From: JAFNAG01 sp050011535 | GTDB taxonomy: Bacteria; Acidobacteriota; UBA6911 | DNA: 64,000 bases | Assembly (NCBI GenBank): GCA_050011535.1 | Contig: JBEKIX010000005.1 | Span: 1-64,000 of the forward strand | Direction: 5' to 3' | Shown here: positions 17,592 to 26,376 of the stretch, piece by piece | Layout of the letters: the number at the start of each line of letters is the position of its first letter | Position numbering within the stretch: position 1 is the first letter of the stretch | Notes under the pieces: generated by a model | Told to the model about the DNA's origin: nothing | The model's input: the letters and a program-made list of their open reading frames with translations, nothing else | The model's database searches: none | Position numbers and translations under genes: made by a program

Positions 17592-18920
17592 TTGAATACA
17601 TCCGCGACATCCTATTTTGGATTGGAGCCGACACACTTGCCCGGCACTCAGGGATGGGCTCGAAAAAGTGTAAAGGTTGCGCTTGTGCTGGTCGCTTTCA
17701 TGGGCACAATTGCCGCCGCAATCCTCTGGACATCACATCACGCTGCGATCAAGCTGTCACTGGCTCAGACTCAAAACGCCCCTGCCTCTTCCCAAAACTC
17801 ATCGTCCTCGGACATCGTCGAAGTAAAAAGAGGCGAGATCACGAAGATCTTGCTTCTGAGCGGTGAGTTGAGGGCGGTGCACGCCCGCTCCGTATTTGCC
17901 CAGTCTCCGCAAGAGACCAAGATAACGTATCTGGCGCCGGAAGGCAGTGTTGTCAAGCCGGGCGACCGGCTTATGGAGCTGGACGGCGGCACCATGATCC
18001 AGAAGATCAAGGATCTGGAGGAGAAGATCGTCGCCGCCGACAATGAGATCCTCAAGACCCAATCCGGCCATGAGGCCGCGTTGCGCGATATGGATGTGCA
18101 GCTCAGCCAGCTCTGGCTCACTCTCGAGCAGGCAAAGATCAAGGCCACGCCACCCGTTGACCTTGTCCCGCGCCGCGATTATCAGGAGAATCAGCTCGCG
18201 CTCGCCAAGGCGACGACGGAGTATGCAAACCAGGTGACCAAGATCGAGCAGACGAAAAAACAACAGGCTGCCGAACTGGAGGCGAAACTGATCGACAGAA
18301 AAAGCCTGGATGGCCAGCTGGAACAAGCGCGCAGAAACCTCGACGACGTGACTGTCAAAGCTCCTTCCGAGGGAATGGTGATTTACAGCGACCACTGGGA
18401 CGAAAGAAGGAAGATTCAGGTAGGCGATGTCGTTTGGAGCGGACTCACCGTGCTACAGCTGCCGGATTTGCGCGAGATGGAAGTCTTTGCTCAGGTCAAC
18501 GAAGTGGATGGACCCAGAGTATCGCCGGGCCAAAAGGCCACGATACGGCTCGACAGCTATCCGGATGTGCAGATCTCCGGATCGGTGCGGGAAATCTCCC
18601 AGACTGCGATCAAGGCCGGCTGGATGGCGAAGGCGAACGTTTTTGGAGTGACCATCAGTCTCGACTCGACCATGACCGGGATCATGAAACCCGGAATGTC
18701 GGCCCAGGTCGCCATCGACATCGATCGGTCAGGGCCCCAGCTTCTCGTTCCACGTTCGGCCGCCAGATTCGACAAAGACGTCATTGAAGTCATCAGGATT
18801 GAGTCCGGCGGCGCGCGCAGACCGGTCGCCGTCACCGTCCTGATGTCGGATGCATTCCAGTTTGCTGTTGCTCAGAACGGCGCTCTCAAAGAAGGGGATC
18901 GAATTCTTTCCGGCCGCTAG
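17592..18920 (+). CDS. HlyD-family periplasmic adaptor subunit, first of three
   Basis: A 442-residue membrane-fusion protein. One transmembrane segment near the N-terminus (VALVLVAFMGTIAAAILW) is followed by a lipoyl/barrel-sandwich half (TYLAPEGSVVKPGDRLMELD), a coiled-coil hairpin at about residues 130-240 (KDLEEKIVAADNEILKTQSG), the second lipoyl half (VKAPSEGMVIYS) and beta-barrel/membrane-proximal domains. It links an inner-membrane transporter to the outer membrane or periplasm. The start is uncertain: the first in-frame codon is TTG at 17592 with no clear ribosome-binding site, just after a repeat. It is followed by two paralogues and a permease, presumably one export system. Confidence 0.8.
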   Translation: MNTSATSYFGLEPTHLPGTQGWARKSVKVALVLVAFMGTIAAAILWTSHHAAIKLSLAQTQNAPASSQNSSSSDIVEVKRGEITKILLLSGELRAVHARSVFAQSPQETKITYLAPEGSVVKPGDRLMELDGGTMIQKIKDLEEKIVAADNEILKTQSGHEAALRDMDVQLSQLWLTLEQAKIKATPPVDLVPRRDYQENQLALAKATTEYANQVTKIEQTKKQQAAELEAKLIDRKSLDGQLEQARRNLDDVTVKAPSEGMVIYSDHWDERRKIQVGDVVWSGLTVLQLPDLREMEVFAQVNEVDGPRVSPGQKATIRLDSYPDVQISGSVREISQTAIKAGWMAKANVFGVTISLDSTMTGIMKPGMSAQVAIDIDRSGPQLLVPRSAARFDKDVIEVIRIESGGARRPVAVTVLMSDAFQFAVAQNGALKEGDRILSGR

Positions 18921-18980
18921 CCGAAAGCTCTCGAACTTCGCTCGATGTGCGTTCGAGACCGCCGGAGTTGGAGAAACGAG

Positions 18981-20258
18981 ATGTCCTGGAGAAGCGGTTT
19001 CACCCGTGCACTGATTCTCCTTGTGATTGCGGGCGTTGTCGCGGGAACGGCCATCTTGCGACCATCGCTATTGCCTCATTCACTTGGCAGCCTGCTCTCG
19101 AGTGGTCACGACCATGTCGATGAATTGACCGTCTTGCCCAAATCACTGAGCTTCGGGGTCGATGCGACCGGCATCCTGCGGGCGACTTCCGTGCAGTACT
19201 TCGGCGCACCGCCGGAGTTCGGCAGTTACTGGGAGTTTCAGATTGTCAGCATGGCTGCCGAAGGGAAGACCGTCAAAAAGGGAGAATCTCTGATCTCTTT
19301 CGATGCACAAAAGGTCAGAGAGGATCTTCAGCGGTTTCAGAACGAGCTGGAGCAGGCGGCCAAGGAACTCGAGCGGACCCGGGATCAGATCGACCTGGAG
19401 AACCAGGAACTGAGTGCAAAACTGGCGGACGTAGAGAACCGATATCAGAAGATGCGCTTGAAGCAGGAAGGGATAAGCCCCGACCTGCAGGCGTTCAGGG
19501 ACATAGAATTGGACCGCCTGTCCGTGGAGCAGGCGCGCCGTGAAGTCGAGGCGCTGAAAGACCGCATCCGCTGGCATCAGAGCTCGAGCGACGCCACGGT
19601 CAAGATCATCGCGAGCAAGAAAGCCCGGGCGGAAAATCAAGTCGAGGAAATCAAGAGAGGCATGGAGGGTTTTGAGGTCAAATCCGATCGCGACGGGATC
19701 CTTGTCTACAAGTTGAAATGGAACAACAACCGCTATCAGGTCGGAGAGACCTGCTATTCGGGGCAACCCTTGATGGAGATCCCTGACCTGAACACAATCC
19801 TGGTCGAGGCCAATGTTCCTGAGGTCGACATCGGAAAAGTCAAGCCCGGGCAGCACGTGGAGGTCTCGATTGATGCCTTGCCGGGAAGTTCTTTCCCCGG
19901 CGCAGTGAAGAGTGTCGGCACACTGGTCCGCACCAAATCCTGGGACGTCCCGAACAAGGTTTTGGAAGTGCTTATTTCCCTCGAGCACGTGGACCCCGCA
20001 ACCATGAGGCCGTCGATGACAATCCGCGCGCGGATTGAGACGGCGGCTTACAGCGACGTGCTGGCGATTCCGCTCAGCGCGGTGCGCACGGTCGCAGGAA
20101 AGGTGGTGGTTAGGGTGAGGGAGGGCACGCAATGGCGCGATCGCAGCGTTGAATTGGGCGAGTCCAACGGTACCGAGGTCATCGTCAGGCAAGGCCTGCA
20201 ACCGGGTGATCGAATTGCAACCGACTACATCAAAACCTCTACCGGGTCTGCAAAATGA
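18981..20258 (+). CDS. HlyD-family periplasmic adaptor subunit, second of three
   Basis: A 425-residue membrane-fusion protein with an N-terminal transmembrane segment (ALILLVIAGVVAGTAIL), first lipoyl half (MAAEGKTVKKGESLISFD), a long coiled coil (QRFQNELEQAAKELERTRDQ), second lipoyl half (EVKSDRDGILVYKLKW) and C-terminal barrel domains (VRVREGTQWRDRSVELGES). The ATG at 18981 is preferred over 18945 because GGAG lies 8 bases upstream. It is clearly paralogous to its neighbours but not a recent duplicate. The stop codon overlaps the start of the third adaptor (ATGA), so the pair is translationally coupled. Confidence 0.83.
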   Translation: MSWRSGFTRALILLVIAGVVAGTAILRPSLLPHSLGSLLSSGHDHVDELTVLPKSLSFGVDATGILRATSVQYFGAPPEFGSYWEFQIVSMAAEGKTVKKGESLISFDAQKVREDLQRFQNELEQAAKELERTRDQIDLENQELSAKLADVENRYQKMRLKQEGISPDLQAFRDIELDRLSVEQARREVEALKDRIRWHQSSSDATVKIIASKKARAENQVEEIKRGMEGFEVKSDRDGILVYKLKWNNNRYQVGETCYSGQPLMEIPDLNTILVEANVPEVDIGKVKPGQHVEVSIDALPGSSFPGAVKSVGTLVRTKSWDVPNKVLEVLISLEHVDPATMRPSMTIRARIETAAYSDVLAIPLSAVRTVAGKVVVRVREGTQWRDRSVELGESNGTEVIVRQGLQPGDRIATDYIKTSTGSAK

Positions 20259-21511
20259 AAAAGCCGTTGAAGACTCTGCGCACAACTGTCGCCACCATTG
20301 TCATCCTGGCAATTGCCTCCATGGGGGTCTGGGCGGCTTGGCGCGCGTGGCCCGCGCATTCTTCGGACCTGGTTCCGCTGACCATGAAGGTGGAAGCCGG
20401 AGATTGGACCATCAACATTACCGCCTCAGGGGAACTCCAGGCTGCCGAATCCGTCGCGGTGGCCGTGCCGAACGTGCCTGTCAACGGATTGCGTCTCGCC
20501 AGCGCCATACCCGACGGCCGGCGGGTGAACAAAGGGGATGTGCTGGTCGAGTTCGATCCGGCCGAGCTTAATCTTCAGGCGCTGGACCACCAATCGAGCC
20601 TCGCGATGGCCAACCAGAAAATAACCCAGGGTGAGATCGGCAACGAAATAGAAAAGGCGGATTTGCAGAGAGACAGGAAACTGGCGGAACTCGAGCTTCA
20701 GAAGATCAACGAATTTCTCCCGCGGGACGTACAGATCTACTCCCGGCGGGAAATCGTGGAAGGGGAACTCGACAAGAATTACAGCGAGCAGAAGATCGTC
20801 TTTGCCGATGCCCGGCTCGAACTCAAGGATAAGGTCTACTCCCTCGATGAGGCGATTCTTCTGCTCGAACGGAAACAGGCGGAAAACAAGATCTCCCAGG
20901 TCGAGAAGGGCCTCGCTGCGGTCAAACTTCTCGCGCCCCGGGCCGGGATTGTGGTTTACAACAACCCGGGCTATTACGTGAGCGGGTCGATGCTTACACC
21001 CGGAAGGGTTCTCTGGAGCGGCCTGACTCTTCTGAACCTGGTCAATCCCGACCAGATGGAAGCCCGGTGCTACGTCCTCGAGAAAGATGCCGGAGAGTTG
21101 CGCGCCGGAGAGCAGGTGACGGTCACGCTCGACCCGTACCCCGGCGTCCCGTTTGGCGGCCGCATCAAGAACATCGACCGGCTGGCCCGCCCGCTGGATA
21201 GCGACTCACCGGTGAAGTACTTCCAGACGGTTATCGCGCTCGACAAGACCGATACGAAGCTGATGAAGCCCGGTGTCAAAGTCAAAGCCGCAATTTCCGC
21301 GCTGCTGCTGAAGTCGGCAATCGTGGTGCCGCGCAGCGCTATCGCAAAGAAAGATGCGGGCTATGTCATTTTCGTGCAGAAAACCGCGGATCGTTTCGAG
21401 GCAATTCCGGTCAAATTGGGGCGGGGAGATCTCATCAAAGTTGAAATCGTGGAAGGCATCAAACCGGGGCAAATCATTGCGCTCAACCCTCCTGACATGA
21501 AGCAGGAGTGA
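20255..21511 (+). CDS. HlyD/RND-type periplasmic adaptor subunit, third of three
   Basis: A 418-residue membrane-fusion protein. It has an N-terminal anchor (TTVATIVILAIASMGVWAAW), barrel-sandwich halves (ASAIPDGRRVNKGDVLVEFD and VKLLAPRAGIVVYNNPG), a coiled coil (NEIEKADLQRDRKLAELELQ), and C-terminal barrel and membrane-proximal domains (SAIVVPRSAIAKKDAGYVIF). The ATG overlaps the previous stop by four bases. The downstream permease begins 7 bases after its stop with a good ribosome-binding site. Together with the two upstream adaptors it probably forms a hetero-oligomeric periplasmic conduit (inference). Confidence 0.85.
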   Translation: MKKPLKTLRTTVATIVILAIASMGVWAAWRAWPAHSSDLVPLTMKVEAGDWTINITASGELQAAESVAVAVPNVPVNGLRLASAIPDGRRVNKGDVLVEFDPAELNLQALDHQSSLAMANQKITQGEIGNEIEKADLQRDRKLAELELQKINEFLPRDVQIYSRREIVEGELDKNYSEQKIVFADARLELKDKVYSLDEAILLLERKQAENKISQVEKGLAAVKLLAPRAGIVVYNNPGYYVSGSMLTPGRVLWSGLTLLNLVNPDQMEARCYVLEKDAGELRAGEQVTVTLDPYPGVPFGGRIKNIDRLARPLDSDSPVKYFQTVIALDKTDTKLMKPGVKVKAAISALLLKSAIVVPRSAIAKKDAGYVIFVQKTADRFEAIPVKLGRGDLIKVEIVEGIKPGQIIALNPPDMKQE

Positions 21512-21518
21512 GGAGATC

Positions 21519-22757
21519 ATGATCCACACGGCCGACATGCGGCACGCGCTCGACAACTTGCGCATTCACAAGCTGCGCAGCTTCCTCACCATGCTCGGCA
21601 TGATCTTCGGGGTCGGCGCTGTGATCGCCATGCTGTCCATTGGGGCCGGCGCCGAGAGCGAGAGTCTGAATATCATCGATGCCATGGGCCTCAGAAACAT
21701 CATCATCCGGGACCGCGAGATCAAGGACGAGAATTTGAAGAAGGTGCGCGAGGAATCTCTCGGCCTCTCCTTGAGGGACGTGGAATCAATTCTGGCGGTG
21801 ACTCCCGACACCACTGGATATTCTGCCAGGAAGCGAATCAAGACCTATCAGATCTTTTCTTTCACGGGCCGGTGTGACGATGCGAACGTTGTCGGCGTCA
21901 GCCCATCGCATTTCCGTCTGGCGCGCTATGACCTGGCGGAAGGGAGCTTGTTCACGGATGTCGATGCCAGAGGCTACGAGCAGTACTGCGTCATTGGTTC
22001 CGCCGTGCGAAGGAAGTTGTTCGGATATCTGCCGGCCATCGGACAGGCGATCAAGATCGACGACAAATGGTTCGTCGTGACCGGTGTGCTGGAAGATCGC
22101 AATCTTGCCAAGAGCGAGTTCGAAGGGATCAAGATTCAGGATTTCAGCAACGACATCTATATTCCCCTGGCGACGGCGCTCAAGAAGCTCGAGCTCAAGA
22201 GGCTGGAATCGGAACTGGATGAAGTTGTGGTCAGCATCAAGAACGTCGCCGCGCTCAAGGCGAGTGCGGCGCTGATCAGCCGAATACTGGAGACAACTCA
22301 CGGGAAGGCGGACGACTATTCGATCATCGTGCCTTGGGAACTGTTGGAGCAGAACCGGAGCACCCAGCGGATTTTCAATATCGTCATGAGCTGCATCGCC
22401 GGCATCTCGCTGCTCGTGGGGGGCATCGGCATCATGAACATCATGCTCGCGAATATCCTCGAAAGGACCCGTGAAATCGGCATACGCCGCGCCGTCGGCG
22501 CGCGCAAGCGCGACATTTCGGTGCAGTTTTTAATCGAGGCGCTCGTGATCGCCTTCGTGGGAGGCCTGATCGGCATCCTGTTCGGGTTCGGGGTATCCAA
22601 GGGCGTAGCTCTGTACGCAGGGTGGAGCACCCTTGTGACCTGGACCTCAATTATTTCGTCTTTCGGTGTCTCCGCCGCCGTCGGCCTCGTGTTCGGCCTC
22701 TATCCCGCCATGCGTGCGGCCCGTCTTGACCCTGTCGAAGCGTTGCGATATGAATGA
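21519..22757 (+). CDS. MacB/FtsX-type ABC transporter permease
   Basis: A 412-residue permease with the MacB layout: N-terminal transmembrane helix (LRSFLTMLGMIFGVGAVIAM), a large periplasmic MacB-PCD-like domain, and three C-terminal helices including the FtsX signature around GGIGIMNIMLANILERTREI and RRAVGARKRDI. The domain lacks the ATPase that full-length MacB carries, and no separate ATP-binding gene lies in this operon. It starts with GAGGAG about 4 bases before the ATG. MacB-like systems use periplasmic adaptors to move toxins, peptides or lipoproteins, or perform mechanotransmission, so the three upstream adaptors fit; the substrate is unknown. Confidence 0.85.
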   Translation: MIHTADMRHALDNLRIHKLRSFLTMLGMIFGVGAVIAMLSIGAGAESESLNIIDAMGLRNIIIRDREIKDENLKKVREESLGLSLRDVESILAVTPDTTGYSARKRIKTYQIFSFTGRCDDANVVGVSPSHFRLARYDLAEGSLFTDVDARGYEQYCVIGSAVRRKLFGYLPAIGQAIKIDDKWFVVTGVLEDRNLAKSEFEGIKIQDFSNDIYIPLATALKKLELKRLESELDEVVVSIKNVAALKASAALISRILETTHGKADDYSIIVPWELLEQNRSTQRIFNIVMSCIAGISLLVGGIGIMNIMLANILERTREIGIRRAVGARKRDISVQFLIEALVIAFVGGLIGILFGFGVSKGVALYAGWSTLVTWTSIISSFGVSAAVGLVFGLYPAMRAARLDPVEALRYE

Positions 22758-22886
22758 GTTGCTCTACCGACTCATCACGATCAATCAGATGTGCTTCAAT
22801 AATGAATTCAAGGCTGTAGGTTCTCCGCAATGCAGAAATGTTTTATAGGATCGGGGGGATAGGCTGCGCCTTCACTCGTCTTCCTT

Positions 22887-23033
22887 ATGAATGCGATTGA
22901 CGTGACTTCCTATGACGCCGCCTATCACTCCGTGGCGCTCAAGCACAGGGGAACCTACGTGTCTGCCGACGACAAATATGTCCGCAAGGCCCTCTCCATC
23001 GGACATGTCATCGCGTTGAGAGATTGGAAATGA
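22887..23033 (+). pseudogene. C-terminal remnant of a VapC-like PIN-domain toxin
   Basis: A 48-codon frame reads DVTSYDAAYHSVALKHRGTY, then VSADDKYVRKA and GHVIALRDWK, the C-terminal third of PIN-domain VapC toxins, including the Asp of the S-A-D-D-K segment and the usual L-R-D-W end. The N-terminal part with the first catalytic Asp is missing and no VapB antitoxin is nearby. The remaining part of the 22758-23080 gap shows nothing else. Confidence 0.65.
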
Positions 23034-23080
23034 GACTACTGCATCGAGGTAGACACGATACGTCAGTGACTGAGGCGGCG

Positions 23081-23836
23081 ATGCCGGTTGGCTCGCCGTA
23101 CCGCTTGCTTGCCGAATATTACGATCGCCTGTTTGGATTCGGAATCCCGTGGTCTGAAGCCGCGCGCGCAAAGTTGTTGGGTCACATTCTGCCGCGGGTC
23201 CAGGCTGCGTGCGATCTGGCGTGCGGGACGGGAACGACAGCGGTTGCGCTGGCCCGCGACGGCATCAAGATGTATGCCGTCGATCTCTCGCCGACGATGT
23301 GCCGCCTCGCCCGGCAAAAAGCCGAGAAGGCAGGTGTGTCCCTGCGCGTCCTGCGCGCGGATATGCGAACCTTCAAACTTCCAGAGCCTGTGGATTTGGT
23401 TCTCTGCGAATTTGACGCGATCAACCACGTGCCGCGCACGGCCGACCTGGGCCTGGTGGCCGCCTCGGCGGCGCGCGCGCTCCGGGCAGGCGGATACTTT
23501 TATTTCGACGTGAACACACGCCTCGCCTTCAAGAAGCTCTGGCCAAGGGCATGGTGGATGGAGCAGCCGGACTTTGCGCTTGTGCTGCACGGCGGTTACG
23601 ATCGGGCGCGCGACAAAGCCTGGACCCACGCGGAGTGGTTCTTCCGCGAGGGCTGTTATTGGCGGCGGCGGAAGGAGCGCGTCGAAGAAGTCTGCTGGAA
23701 CGCTAGCGAGATCCGGAGGGTGCTGTTGAAAGCTGGGTTTGAGCGGATTCGCGCGTTTGACGGCACACCGTTTCTGCGACACTCCCCCGGAATGCGTCGC
23801 GGTTGTCGGACGTTTTACCTGGCCCGCAAAGGATAA
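23081..23836 (+). CDS. Class I SAM-dependent methyltransferase
   Basis: A 251-residue methyltransferase with motif I (ACDLACGTGTTAVALA), an acidic motif II (MYAVDLSPTMC) and motif IV-like (VLCEFDAINHV), which fit a Rossmann-fold class I enzyme. The acceptor is unknown. The ATG at 23081 is favoured because GAGG lies 5 bases upstream; the ATG at 23024 lies inside the preceding VapC remnant. The gene stands alone between that remnant and the ECF sigma operon. Confidence 0.8.
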   Translation: MPVGSPYRLLAEYYDRLFGFGIPWSEAARAKLLGHILPRVQAACDLACGTGTTAVALARDGIKMYAVDLSPTMCRLARQKAEKAGVSLRVLRADMRTFKLPEPVDLVLCEFDAINHVPRTADLGLVAASAARALRAGGYFYFDVNTRLAFKKLWPRAWWMEQPDFALVLHGGYDRARDKAWTHAEWFFREGCYWRRRKERVEEVCWNASEIRRVLLKAGFERIRAFDGTPFLRHSPGMRRGCRTFYLARKG

Positions 23837-23915
23837 AGCGAAATCGGGACAAGTGGGTCGTATCTTTCATTTTCCTTTCAACGTTTTCACAATCGCTTGA
23901 GTCTATAGTAGGTAG

Positions 23916-24578
23916 ATGGCAGTTCTTGAGCAGGATCCGCAGATGCTTCTTGGTGAAGCAGGCGCCCTACAGATTGCGGGAGAGAATCCGCTGACGATAC
24001 GAGACGAATCCGACGCCTCGTCGGTCGCCAGGAATCTCGTCCTGCGCGCACAGGCGGGCAAACCCTATGCCTTCGAGCAGCTGATGGTTTGCTGCGAGAG
24101 GCAGGTGTTGTGCACGGCGACCCGGATTCTGCATCGATCCGAGGATGCCAAAGATGCGGCGCAGGAAGTTTTTCTTAAGCTTCATCGGTACCTGCCGCGG
24201 ATCAAGCCCGAGGCCGTGCGGACCTGGCTCTACCGGGTTACAGTCACTGTCTGCAGTGACATGGCGAAAAAGAGCTCGCGAGTCCCGACGAGCAGTTTGG
24301 AGGACGAGCCGGCCAGAGAAGGGACGTCCGTTGCGGATGAGCAGAGAATCGAAGCGGGCATCAACCTGGAAGAACAGCGAGCTATTCTGCAGGATGCTTT
24401 GCGAGCACTTCCGTTCAAGGAGAGAGCCGCTCTGGTGTTGCGCGACATCGAAGGGCTGAGCACCGAGGAAGCGGCGCGAATCCTGGGTAGTTCCGCGGCG
24501 ACTGTACGTTCCCAGATCTCGACCGCCCGCGTAAAGGTGAGGCATTACTGCGAGCGCGCCATGGAGAGAACAAGATGA
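23916..24578 (+). CDS. ECF-type sigma-70 family RNA polymerase sigma factor
   Basis: A 220-residue sigma factor with region 2 (YAFEQLMVCCERQVLCTATR, DAKDAAQEVFLKLHRYL, VRTWLYRVTVTVCSDM) and region 4 (LPFKERAALVLRDIEGLSTE, EEAARILGSSAATVRSQIST). It lacks regions 1.1 and 3, as in extracytoplasmic function sigmas. The N-terminal extension of about 45 residues is longer than usual. Its TGA overlaps the ATG of an anti-sigma gene, so the two are co-expressed and the sigma factor is probably held inactive by it. Promoter targets and the inducing signal cannot be read from the sequence. Confidence 0.88.
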   Translation: MAVLEQDPQMLLGEAGALQIAGENPLTIRDESDASSVARNLVLRAQAGKPYAFEQLMVCCERQVLCTATRILHRSEDAKDAAQEVFLKLHRYLPRIKPEAVRTWLYRVTVTVCSDMAKKSSRVPTSSLEDEPAREGTSVADEQRIEAGINLEEQRAILQDALRALPFKERAALVLRDIEGLSTEEAARILGSSAATVRSQISTARVKVRHYCERAMERTR

Positions 24579-25243
24579 TGGGGCATGTTGAGGAAGAAAA
24601 GATCGCGTTGCTTGCAGGGGGCGATCTGAAGGCAAAAGAAGCGAATGATCTTGCCGGACACATTGCCACATGCCCGGCCTGCTCGGCCAGACTGAGAAGT
24701 TATCAAGAAGGGCGCATGGCCTTCGCGTCACTCCGTGACGCAGGCATCGGTGAGAGCGATTTCAATCAAGTCCGCCGGTCTGTGCTTTGTCGGCTGAAGG
24801 AAAAAAGAGCGCCTCGCTTTTGGCTGGGAGCGCCGCTGCAATGGGGCGCTTTGGCCGCCGCAATCGTTATGGTCGTGGTAATGTTTGCGTGGTGGCGAAT
24901 CAGGATGCCTGCCGTCCACATTTCGAATACCTACGATTCTGGCAGCGCTATTACGTCCAAACACATTCCTGAGATTCCAAAGGCTATCGTCGGTGAGAAC
25001 GTGAAACCACCGGCACAGGATATAAAGCATCCCAGGCTTGCTGCAAACACGGCGACGCTATCGTCTACAAAGGTTCATGCGCCGCAATCCAGCGGGCAAC
25101 CTGCATTCGCGCAGATTGATCCAAGCCTTGTTGCGCCGGCAGAGTCGAAGCCTGTCCTTGACCGCATCGCTATTAAGCTGGAAACACCAGATCCGAATGT
25201 AATCATCATCTGGCTTGCCAGCTCAGAGGAGAAGATAAAATGA
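24575..25243 (+). CDS. Anti-sigma factor with zinc-finger (zf-HC2) domain
   Basis: A 222-residue single-pass membrane protein. The N-terminal domain has the HC2 pattern with H29, C33 and C36 (LAGHIATCPACSARL), which binds zinc and sequesters the sigma factor. A transmembrane helix follows at about residues 87-105 (GALAAAIVMVVVMFAWW), and the C-terminal periplasmic part has no recognised domain. It overlaps the sigma gene by four bases upstream and the next gene by four bases downstream (ATGA both times), so all three are made in register. Confidence 0.85.
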   Translation: MMGHVEEEKIALLAGGDLKAKEANDLAGHIATCPACSARLRSYQEGRMAFASLRDAGIGESDFNQVRRSVLCRLKEKRAPRFWLGAPLQWGALAAAIVMVVVMFAWWRIRMPAVHISNTYDSGSAITSKHIPEIPKAIVGENVKPPAQDIKHPRLAANTATLSSTKVHAPQSSGQPAFAQIDPSLVAPAESKPVLDRIAIKLETPDPNVIIIWLASSEEKIK

Positions 25244-26019
25244 CACGTAAATCTATTTGGCTGGTCGCGATCTTGGCAATGTTTTGCTTTGGATCAATAT
25301 CGGGGTACGCGCAAGAGGTGAAACTGGGAGACACGGTCACAAGGCTCGTAAAGGTCGAATATGTAAACCCGGAGGATCTTGCCAAAGTTTTACAGCCGTT
25401 TGCTTCGTCAGGACATGCGATCGTGATTGCCAGTAGGGTCCTGAAGACGTTGACCCTTTCGGGAAACGCTGATGTCGTTGATGCCATGGAACAGATCGTG
25501 CGGCAGCTTGATGAAGAGCCTCCTGCGCCCAAGGCGCCTCGGGACATTGAGACCATTGCCTACCTGCTAGTGGCCTCCGACGCGGCGGGTCCTGACCAGA
25601 GCATGCCTGCGCAGCTCGAGCCTGTTCTGAAACAGCTCCGTTCGACGTTTAGTTACAAGTCTTACAAGCTGCTGGACACGATTGTCCTTCGCAGTCGCGA
25701 GAGGGAGAGTGCGTCGACCTCTGGGGTCGTTTCTTTACTTGGCGAGTCGACCAAGGGTGTGTCGTACGGCTTCGCATATAGCACCGCTGGTCTGGAAGAG
25801 ACAGGCGACACCATCCGTTTTGACAAGTTGTCCTTGAACTTGAATTTTCCGGCCGAGACCATAAATTCCGACGGAAAACCGCTTCCCTATAATGACAGAA
25901 GAGGATTCAGTACTTCGCTTGACCTCCGCATGGGCCAGATGGCCGTCGTGGGAAAGTCGAATTTTGAGGTAGGCAACAACGCTCTGATCACCGTCATCAC
26001 CGCCAAAATCGTCAATTGA
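25240..26019 (+). CDS. Exported protein with secretin N-domain-like region
   Basis: A 259-residue exported protein. A signal peptide (LVAILAMFCFGSISGYA) is followed by a segment resembling the N-terminal (N1-type) domains of secretins: TRLVKVEYVNPEDLAKVLQP and then LTLSGNADVVDAMEQIVRQL. The C-terminal half (about residues 100-259) is beta-rich and not recognised; the secretin pore domain is missing, and the length is far too short for a full secretin. It overlaps the anti-sigma gene, so it is likely a periplasmic sensor, regulator or target of the same sigma system (inference). No function is known. Confidence 0.7.
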   Translation: MTRKSIWLVAILAMFCFGSISGYAQEVKLGDTVTRLVKVEYVNPEDLAKVLQPFASSGHAIVIASRVLKTLTLSGNADVVDAMEQIVRQLDEEPPAPKAPRDIETIAYLLVASDAAGPDQSMPAQLEPVLKQLRSTFSYKSYKLLDTIVLRSRERESASTSGVVSLLGESTKGVSYGFAYSTAGLEETGDTIRFDKLSLNLNFPAETINSDGKPLPYNDRRGFSTSLDLRMGQMAVVGKSNFEVGNNALITVITAKIVN

Positions 26020-26029
26020 CCTCTTGCTG

Positions 26030-26350
26030 CTGTGCCGCGCCTTCGGCGCTCCTTTCAGAGGCACGCGCAATTCCCGGCCTGACGGCCGGGCCTATTTATT
26101 GCCGGCCCTTCGGGCCTCATCGTGAATTGAATCAGATGGGCGCTATCGCAATGTCGTCTTCCGGAAGCTCGGCCAATCCGAATGCTTCGCGGCATACGCT
26201 GATGGCCGCAAGCCCAGGCGCGAAGCGCCGGCAATGAATAGCCCCGCGCGTGAGCGCGGGGTTAGGGAGATTTTTGCGACGAGGCCCAAAGGGCCGGCAC
26301 AATATTTTCGCCTACGTCTAGGCCCGCAATGACCGTAGAAGGTGCAGGGC
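26030..26350. repeat. Composite of GC-rich hairpins and an 18-bp inverted repeat
   Basis: This 357-base gap between convergent genes is filled with palindromes. GCCGGCCCTTCGGGCCTC at 26101-26118 matches the reverse complement of 26281-26298 with one mismatch. Between and beside them lie hairpins at 26073-26090 (CCCGGCC, loop TGAC) and 26242-26261 (CCCCGCGC, loop GTGA). It carries no gene. It may be a mobile palindromic cluster and could also stop transcription from both sides. Confidence 0.7.
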
Positions 26351-26376
26351 AACCCACCGCACCCCAAAGGCTCTGC

